Source: Flectobacillus major DSM 103 (GTDB lineage Bacteria > Bacteroidota > Bacteroidia > Cytophagales > Spirosomataceae). From it: a stretch of 64,000 bases of DNA. The DNA is taken from contig NZ_KE386491.1 in NCBI RefSeq assembly GCF_000427405.1, positions 1,223,001 to 1,287,000 on the forward strand, written 5' to 3'. Below, one piece after another: positions 58,289-64,000 of this stretch; the first letter of the stretch is position 1, and every line of letters starts with the position of its first letter. Below the pieces are notes generated by a model, which was given only the letters and a program-made list of their open reading frames with translations, made no database searches and was not told where the DNA came from. A program made the position numbers and the translations under genes.

Positions 58289-59347
58289 ATGATACCTGAA
58301 GACTTTAAAATTAAAGTAGCATTAGATACAAATGTGTTAGCATATTTAATTGATAATACCTATCCCAATTTAACTAAATTCATTAAGAAGTTGTCTGAAT
58401 CTGATTTTATTGAGTTAATCTGCTCAAGATTCTCGATATATGAATTTATAGGTGTTAGAAAGCTTGAAAACTATCTCCGAGAATTCGTTGCTCATAGTCA
58501 TCAACAAAATGGTGTTGTTAATTTTAGCTCAGCTTTAAAATATAAAAATGATTTCAATTTCCCAGAATTACCATATTCTTCTGTTTCAAATACTGTAAGG
58601 GATAGTGTTGAAAATGAATTAAATAAGCTTTTGGATGACTTTGGAATAACCTATGAGAACGTCGACATTCATGCAGGACTATGGAATCCACATAAAGATT
58701 TGGTACTACTATCTAAAATATCAAAAGAAGATAGTCTATTGATTCTTTCATGCTGTTATCCTGAATTAATGAAGAAACAAGATTATGTTGTTTTTTTTAC
58801 AAATGATAATCAGATGAAGAGAGCAATCGATGAAAATATTGTCACTGATGTTTTTGAGAGTAACGCTATAGCTCGACCACAAACTATATTATTAAGTAAT
58901 ATCGTAAGTGGAATAGATAGTGATTTAACTAAGACTACAGAAAACGATGGGTTACAAATCGATGATATAATAAAGTCATTCATCATAGAACATGTACAAA
59001 AAAAATGTAAAAATCTTTTTCTAGGTTCTATTACAAAGCCATCCAGTAGGTTTAACGGAGAACTTCTATGCTTTAAAATATCCTCGGATACTATTACCTT
59101 ACCTAATGATGTATTTTTATCGATATTGGATGTTGAAAACTTAAAGTTTTATCATCATAACCAAAAATTTAAAGATTTTCATTGTGACGGAAAATCGATT
59201 GATAATTATCCTGCAACTTTGAATAATAATAGTATTGTATCAGTTAAATATATTATTCCACAAGTCAATACTGATAATCAACAAGGCAATACTTATAATC
59301 AATATGTAAAAACAGGAAATTATGTTTTTCTACATCCAGACAATTGA
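58289..59347 (+). CDS. PIN-domain nuclease-like protein, fourth gene of the defence-like operon
   Basis: 352 residues. The N-terminal ~200 residues show the PIN pattern: KVALDTNVLAYL (Asp13), SRFSIYEFIGVRK (Glu52), KEDSLLILS (third acidic position) and VVFFTNDNQMKRAI (fourth). PIN domains are metal-dependent RNases or DNases. The C-terminal ~130 residues are a separate, beta-rich region (RFNGELLCFKISSDTITLP) without a recognised family. As the last gene of a methyltransferase-ATPase operon it is the likely effector that cuts nucleic acid when unmodified or foreign DNA is sensed; the effector role is inference. Confidence 0.78.
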   Translation: MIPEDFKIKVALDTNVLAYLIDNTYPNLTKFIKKLSESDFIELICSRFSIYEFIGVRKLENYLREFVAHSHQQNGVVNFSSALKYKNDFNFPELPYSSVSNTVRDSVENELNKLLDDFGITYENVDIHAGLWNPHKDLVLLSKISKEDSLLILSCCYPELMKKQDYVVFFTNDNQMKRAIDENIVTDVFESNAIARPQTILLSNIVSGIDSDLTKTTENDGLQIDDIIKSFIIEHVQKKCKNLFLGSITKPSSRFNGELLCFKISSDTITLPNDVFLSILDVENLKFYHHNQKFKDFHCDGKSIDNYPATLNNNSIVSVKYIIPQVNTDNQQGNTYNQYVKTGNYVFLHPDN

Positions 59348-59411
59348 TTTTTGTAATTTAATTGGAAAAAAATAATAATACACAATTCTATTCTAATAAT
59401 AGAAATTAGAG

Positions 59412-59463
59412 ATGTGTCAATCCTTTTATTTTAAGTTAACTCTAAATGAAGTGATTGACACAT
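59412..59463. repeat. Inverted repeat after the defence-like operon
   Basis: ATGTGTCAATC at 59412-59422 and GATTGACACAT at 59453-59463, 11-bp perfect arms with a 30-base loop, 65 bp after the PIN gene. It may terminate the operon, or be an end of a former mobile unit. The gap 59348-59634 contains nothing else. Confidence 0.55.
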
Positions 59464-59634
59464 TTCTTGGTTCAAGAGAAATAAGAAAATTTATTTTACC
59501 CTATTCGAAATACAATTTTTAAAAACTATATCTATTTTTAAAGTTTTGATGATTTCTATTTCTTTCAAAATATCTTACATCATCTTGGTAAAGCTGATGA
59601 TTTCAGAATGTAAGGTACTACTGTCCTAGCGCAG

Positions 59635-59955
59635 CTACCATTGATAGTTATCCCCCCATTTATAAACAAGTCTACCATCATACAAGTAACCATACTCAGT
59701 GGTCTTATTGGTATCTATTTTATAAGCGTAAATATCGTTCCCTGCATAAACAGCTAAAACCGTATTGGTATCTACTCCATATTCATTGTAATTGTACATA
59801 TATGATGCAGAAAATGGTTTTGTATCGTATACCCAGACACCATCCGATCGATATTTATATACGATTGTACCGTCCTCTAAAAAACCTATTGCCATAGGAT
59901 GTGATACAAACTCTTGAGCAGACTTACCATCTTTTTGACCATATACACTTCTACC
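59635..59955 (-). pseudogene. 3' half of the 53475-54047 gene, joined to rhs cassette 8
   Basis: On the minus strand it encodes FSASYMYNYNEYGVDTN and the end TEYGYLYDGRLVYKWG, close to the intact gene but with changes (RSDGVWVYD for KIYDDWVFD). The 5' half is absent: at 59955/59956 the sequence switches to rhs homology. No start codon suits the fragment apart from an internal ATG. Confidence 0.8.
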
Positions 59956-61175
59956 TTGATTACAAATACCATATCAGAGGTGGGCTAAAAGGCATCAACC
60001 TCGATGCCAATAACAACCTAACCAATAGCCTATTTAGCTATAAGCTCGACTACGAAGAAGACGGTACATACTACGACGGAAATATCAGAAACCAATATTG
60101 GAAAAGTAATATCGACGGTATCCAAAGAGCCTATCAATACAACTACGACGGAGCTTCTCGTATCACCGCTGCCACTTATGGAAGTACCAAAGCAGGAGAA
60201 AACTATGCCCTAAACAATGTAAATTATGATGCCAATGGCAATATCAAAACTCTTTCAAGAAATGGAGCAACGAATACCAATTATACCAGTTTTGGCAATG
60301 TCGATAACCTAACTTACACCTATCAAACCAATTCTAATAAGCTCCTAAAAATTCAAGATGCCACCATTGGCAATCCAGACTTAGGCGATTTTAGAGATGG
60401 TACTAATACCGATAATGATTATGAATATTGGGAAGATGGTAGTCTGAAAAAGGATAAGAACAAAAAGATAGCCTCTATCACTTACAATTACCTCAAACTC
60501 CCAAAAACAATAACATTCGACAACGGAAGAACTATTACCACCCAGTATGATGCACAAGGCTCAAAACTCAAAAAAATAGATTCTAATGGCGAAACAACCG
60601 ATTATGAAGAAGATGAGATTTATGTAAATGGCAGTCTCTACCAGATTTCGCACGACGAAGGACGTATCAACGCACAAGGACAGTATGAGTATAATATCAC
60701 AGACCATTTAGGTAATCTAAGAGTATCACTCAAAGATTCCGCAGGCATTGCCGTACCTCTTCAAAGCCTATTCTACGACCCGTGGGGCTTGTCGATGAAA
60801 GGGATGGCAATTACACGAAATCCTGCTAATTTCAATAAATTTCAATTCTTAAATAGGGAAACGCAATTTGAAACAGGCTATATAGACTTGATGCACAGGC
60901 AATTTGCCCCCCAAACGGGACGTTTTACCTCTCAAGACCCCGTAATAGAAGGACAAGAACACTTATCATTGTATCAATATAGTTACAATAATCCGATTTT
61001 ACGGTCTGACCCTGATGGTGATTGTCCTTTTTGTCCTGCTATTCCTTTCTTACCTGAAATTGGTGCAGGTGCAATTGCTGTAGGAGAATATATAGCAGGC
61101 TCTACTTTAGGTTTAGGAGTGGGAGCAGGTTTAACCAAGTTAGCAAACTCTGGTGTATTAGCATGGCGGAAATAG
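59901..61175 (+). CDS. Orphan rhs cassette 8 with truncated tip
   Basis: A GTG at 59901 lies in the antisense copy of the minus-strand gene; the frame passes the join at 59956 into LDYKYHIRGGLKG and most of the rhs core, ending DPDGDCPFCPAIP. After GAGLTKLANSGVLAWRK it stops: the tip is only about 40 residues and no toxin motif is present. A different frame continues with similar hydrophilic sequence (see 61187). No immunity gene follows. Probably a decayed cassette. Confidence 0.7.
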   Translation: MIQTLEQTYHLFDHIHFYLDYKYHIRGGLKGINLDANNNLTNSLFSYKLDYEEDGTYYDGNIRNQYWKSNIDGIQRAYQYNYDGASRITAATYGSTKAGENYALNNVNYDANGNIKTLSRNGATNTNYTSFGNVDNLTYTYQTNSNKLLKIQDATIGNPDLGDFRDGTNTDNDYEYWEDGSLKKDKNKKIASITYNYLKLPKTITFDNGRTITTQYDAQGSKLKKIDSNGETTDYEEDEIYVNGSLYQISHDEGRINAQGQYEYNITDHLGNLRVSLKDSAGIAVPLQSLFYDPWGLSMKGMAITRNPANFNKFQFLNRETQFETGYIDLMHRQFAPQTGRFTSQDPVIEGQEHLSLYQYSYNNPILRSDPDGDCPFCPAIPFLPEIGAGAIAVGEYIAGSTLGLGVGAGLTKLANSGVLAWRK

Positions 61176-61186
61176 TGTTGTGCCAT

Positions 61187-61312
61187 ATTATGCTCAAATG
61201 AAGGCTAAACAAGCCGACAAAGGTGTGCATACGTCACATTTGCAGACTGTGCCAAAGCTTGGAACTTGTCAATGTCGTAAAACAAAGCTCTCTTCTAAAT
61301 ATTACTGATATG
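61187..61312 (+). pseudogene. Frame-broken end of the cassette 8 tip
   Basis: In a frame different from cassette 8 the DNA encodes YYAQMKAKQADKGVHTSHL, then QTVPKLG and a short Cys-bearing end before TGA at 61307-61309. It looks like a remnant of a tip domain cut by a frameshift at about 61160-61175. The claim rests on the open frame and composition only. Confidence 0.35.
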
Positions 61313-61314
61313 CA

Positions 61315-61349
61315 AACGCCCGCCAATTGCGAATTGGTGGGCGTTTTTG
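61315..61349 (+). terminator. Rho-independent terminator at the right end of the rhs array
   Basis: AACGCCCGCCAATT, GCG, AATTGGTGGGCGTT, then TTT: a strong hairpin marking the end of the array before the minus-strand sensor gene. Confidence 0.85.
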
Positions 61350-61402
61350 TATTACTAAAGGTAAATAAATTAAAAACTTAATAAACTAAAAGCTACCATT
61401 GA

Positions 61403-64000
61403 CTAACCTTCAAAATATACTTTTAAAAGAGAAGAGGACTTAATCTCAAACAATTTATTAATGCTAATAGGTTTTTGGATAAAATCTATAACACATGGAT
61501 ATATTTGGGCTCTGAGTTTATCGCTTTCATCAATAGAAGACGATACAATTATTACATATATTTTACATGATAAATTATTATGTGTGATGTACTCTAAAAC
61601 ACCCCATCCATCTAACTCGGGCATATTTAAGTCCAAGAAGATAATATGTATATCCTCAGAGTGGTTATTTTCTGATATGTACTCTACAATACCTTTTCCG
61701 TTTAAAAATTGATTAGGTGATGGAGTAATTTCAGCTTTTTTCAATAGTAATTTATGAAGAAGTTGAATGGCACTATCATCGTCGACAATTGAAAAATGTA
61801 TTTTAGTAGAAATAGTGTTGAAGTTTGGAGTGGTATTACGCTCCATATCTTGAATTATGTACGTTTTTTGTGTAATGTCCTTAATTATTTGATCTATCTC
61901 AAAAGCTGAAGATACAATGTGTTCAAGACATTTGTTTAGCTCTCTTGGATTATCGAAACCATCCTGAATCAACATGGCTAATCCCATCAGTCTAGAAAGT
62001 GGTGCTCTTACTACATGAGATTGAATCCAAGCAATTTCTTTTAGTGATTTATTTTGAATTTCGACAGCCTTAAAATACTTATTCCGTTCTGTGATATTGT
62101 GTGCAATTTCAAATATTAGGTTTTGCCCACCTACATTCAACATACAACAATATACCTCCATATCGAATATTTGACCAGTAGACGTTCGATGTTGTACCTC
62201 AAATTTTTGACGTTCTAATCTACTTAGTACTTCAAATTTACGTGTAAGATCATCGTGTGAAATATTTACATCAAGGATATTAAGTTTCAGAAAATCATCT
62301 TTCCCCCAACCGTAAAATTGAACGCAGGCCTCGTTGGCGTCGATAAACTGTCCGTTGTCTGGATTAATCAGATACATTATCGATGCACTATCTTGAAAGA
62401 TGCTTCTGAAGCGATTTTCACTCTCTAATAATGCTCTCTCAGTATTTTTCCGCTCAGTAATATCTACAATTATGGCAATAAAAATTGGACTACCGTCGAT
62501 TTCGATGTATTGTAAATGAACCTCTACATCATACTTAGTCCTATTTTTTCTCAAGTGTATTGTTTCAAAGATAAGTTTATCTTTTTGATGGTTTTTTAAT
62601 GGCTCTATCAAGGAAAGAAACTGCTCATGACTTATCAGAGGTTTTAGATCAATAGGAGTTAGTTTTCTTAGCTCTTCTAATGTATAGCCTATATTGGCTT
62701 GAGCAGCTTGATTGACATCAATAAACTTTAAAGTATTCGCATCAAAAATAAAAATTTCATTTAGTAGATTTTCAAAAATATAGCTAAACTTAGAAATCTC
62801 ATTTTGAGCAAATTTTTCTTTTGTTATGTTTTTACTAAACACAGCAACACCGACAACCTCTCCATTCACAATAATTGGGTTCATGGAAATTTCTAAGTAG
62901 AAGATTTTATCAATGGTAGGAACTGTGTCGTTAAAGTGTAAAACCTTATTTTGTAAAACTTGATAATACCTATCTCGCCAAAGATTTTTAAGGCTCTCAG
63001 GCAAGCAATCTAAGATATTAGTTCCTTTCTCTAAACGATATCCAAATGAGTAGAGAAAATCTCTATAAACAATCTCATTGGCATAGATTATTTCGTAGTC
63101 TTTGTTAATTGACCAGATACTTTCAGACGAACTATCAAGTATTGCTTTCAAATTAGCCTCACTATCTTTAAGAGCCTTTTCAGTTAATTTTAAATGCGTT
63201 ATCTCAGTACTTTGACCACCTATTCCAACTATTAGGTTATTTGCATCTCTTATAGGAAATTTGACTGTCAAAAAAAGTTTATGATTCTCGCCTTGAGTAA
63301 CAATGTCTTGAACACTCAGTGTTTTTTGTTCATCAATCACTAGTTTATCTAATTCAGAAAATTTCTTGGCTGTTTCATGAGGAAAAAAATCAAAGACAGT
63401 ACGTCCTAAAGACTCTTCTTTTTTTAGACCAGTAAGTAACTCCCAATTTTTATTAACATTTATGTATCTACCCTCTAAATCTTTTACGTAAATAACAGAA
63501 CCACTATTTTCTATTATACTTTCTAAAAGTAATTGTCCTTCTTTGATTGTGTCTAGGTCAAATTGTCTGTGTTTTATGTTCTTTAACATTTCGCCTATCA
63601 AGGTGAGTATTTGAAAGTCAAAGTCCTTAGTTCGATTAGTAGTATTGAGAAATGTAAGTCCAACAAAACCAATACATGATTCTTCAGCATATATTGGAAC
63701 AGTAAAGATATTTACGTTATTATAGTTTGTGAAATATGAGTCTCCTATTTGATGCTTCTGAAAATATGATTCTATTTCGCTTATGTTACCATTTTCACCA
63801 ATATTATAACTATCTAAAGGACGGTCTCCCTTTCTCCAGTGATATTGCTTTCGATAAGTACCATTTTTCGTGTCATAATAAACAACAAATAAACATTCAG
63901 CCCTCATAAATTCTCCAACTTTAGCCAATGATTCCTTAATCTTCTCTTCGACAGTATCCAATGAAATATTGATAAATGTTAAGAAGATGTGCATTAGCAT
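61403..64000 (-). CDS. Multi-PAS sensor with kinase-like dimerisation segment and receiver, no ATPase domain
   Basis: 865 residues, with ATG exactly at the window end, so the true start may lie outside. GAF-like domain (about 10-150), four PAS domains (about 155-275, 285-400, 405-515, 530-640: repeats of the IDVNQAA/ANEACVQFYGW kind), a HisKA-like segment WIQSHVVRAPLSRLMG near 660, then a receiver domain (about 735-865: IVDDDSAIQLL, IIFLDLNMPELDGWGV, with FIQKPISINKL). I see no HATPase motifs (N, G1, G2 boxes), so it may pass signals by phosphotransfer or binding rather than ATP use. Its targets are unknown. Confidence 0.82.
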   Translation of the reverse strand: MLMHIFLTFINISLDTVEEKIKESLAKVGEFMRAECLFVVYYDTKNGTYRKQYHWRKGDRPLDSYNIGENGNISEIESYFQKHQIGDSYFTNYNNVNIFTVPIYAEESCIGFVGLTFLNTTNRTKDFDFQILTLIGEMLKNIKHRQFDLDTIKEGQLLLESIIENSGSVIYVKDLEGRYINVNKNWELLTGLKKEESLGRTVFDFFPHETAKKFSELDKLVIDEQKTLSVQDIVTQGENHKLFLTVKFPIRDANNLIVGIGGQSTEITHLKLTEKALKDSEANLKAILDSSSESIWSINKDYEIIYANEIVYRDFLYSFGYRLEKGTNILDCLPESLKNLWRDRYYQVLQNKVLHFNDTVPTIDKIFYLEISMNPIIVNGEVVGVAVFSKNITKEKFAQNEISKFSYIFENLLNEIFIFDANTLKFIDVNQAAQANIGYTLEELRKLTPIDLKPLISHEQFLSLIEPLKNHQKDKLIFETIHLRKNRTKYDVEVHLQYIEIDGSPIFIAIIVDITERKNTERALLESENRFRSIFQDSASIMYLINPDNGQFIDANEACVQFYGWGKDDFLKLNILDVNISHDDLTRKFEVLSRLERQKFEVQHRTSTGQIFDMEVYCCMLNVGGQNLIFEIAHNITERNKYFKAVEIQNKSLKEIAWIQSHVVRAPLSRLMGLAMLIQDGFDNPRELNKCLEHIVSSAFEIDQIIKDITQKTYIIQDMERNTTPNFNTISTKIHFSIVDDDSAIQLLHKLLLKKAEITPSPNQFLNGKGIVEYISENNHSEDIHIIFLDLNMPELDGWGVLEYITHNNLSCKIYVIIVSSSIDESDKLRAQIYPCVIDFIQKPISINKLFEIKSSSLLKVYFEG

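Noticed and set aside
54083..59347. Reading the four-gene operon as a classical restriction-modification system
   Set aside because: No recognisable restriction endonuclease; the ATPase and PIN proteins do not match type I-III subunits.
59348..59634. Second copy of the tRNA-Glu 3' end as right attachment site
   Set aside because: No match to TTCGATTCCCGTACGGACTA was seen here or elsewhere in 30-64 kb.

Overview
The window reads as a chromosome segment of a Bacteroidota bacterium, most likely a member of the order Cytophagales. The support is the SusC/SusD pair with a hybrid two-component regulator, the M14 peptidase and tRNA-Glu types, the weak Shine-Dalgarno signals, and an Rhs protein of the Bacteroidota kind with a Sec signal peptide and no PAAR domain. 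No rRNA, CRISPR array or intact insertion sequence was seen.

Left part (1-29 kb), mostly ordinary genome. Positions 1-8857 hold a plus-strand cluster for sialylated glycans: a sialic-acid mutarotase-like Kelch protein (cut by the window edge), an MFS transporter, an AGE-type N-acylglucosamine 2-epimerase, a secreted sialidase, a GH20 hexosaminidase, a sialate O-acetylesterase and an SGNH esterase. Together they would trim, import and isomerise sialic acid and amino sugars. A DUF218 protein follows. On the minus strand (9.7-17.5 kb) lies a polysaccharide-utilization-type locus: SusC, SusD and a cytochrome c/PA14/propeller protein, with a divergent hybrid sensor-regulator (17.7-21.7 kb). Then come isocitrate dehydrogenase, two small paralogous proteins, a frameshifted DUF6671-like gene, a threonylcarbamoyl-AMP synthase and an M14 peptidase.

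Island (29-61 kb). A tRNA-Glu is followed by a broken tyrosine-recombinase gene, an XRE regulator with a possible SecB-like partner, and then a large polymorphic-toxin locus. One full-length rhs gene of 2257 codons ends in a metalloprotease-like tip. Behind it are eight partial rhs cassettes. Each repeats part of the conserved core, changes abruptly to a different C-terminal tip and, in seven of the eight, is followed by a small putative immunity gene. The tips include two HExxH metalloproteases, an Ntox24-like domain, a PD-(D/E)XK-like nuclease, an HH-type nuclease and several I cannot name. This looks like a silent store of toxin tips that recombination could move into the expressed rhs gene.

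Inside the array, between two copies of an unrelated minus-strand gene, are a decayed umuC fragment and a compact four-gene operon (54.7-59.3 kb): a DNA methyltransferase, a protein of unknown family, an AAA-type ATPase and a PIN-domain nuclease. I do not recognise this set as a named defence system. It is the best candidate in the window for an undescribed anti-phage or anti-plasmid system.

Right end (61.4-64 kb): a minus-strand multi-PAS protein with a histidine-kinase-like dimerisation segment and a receiver domain but no visible ATPase domain. It reaches the window edge.
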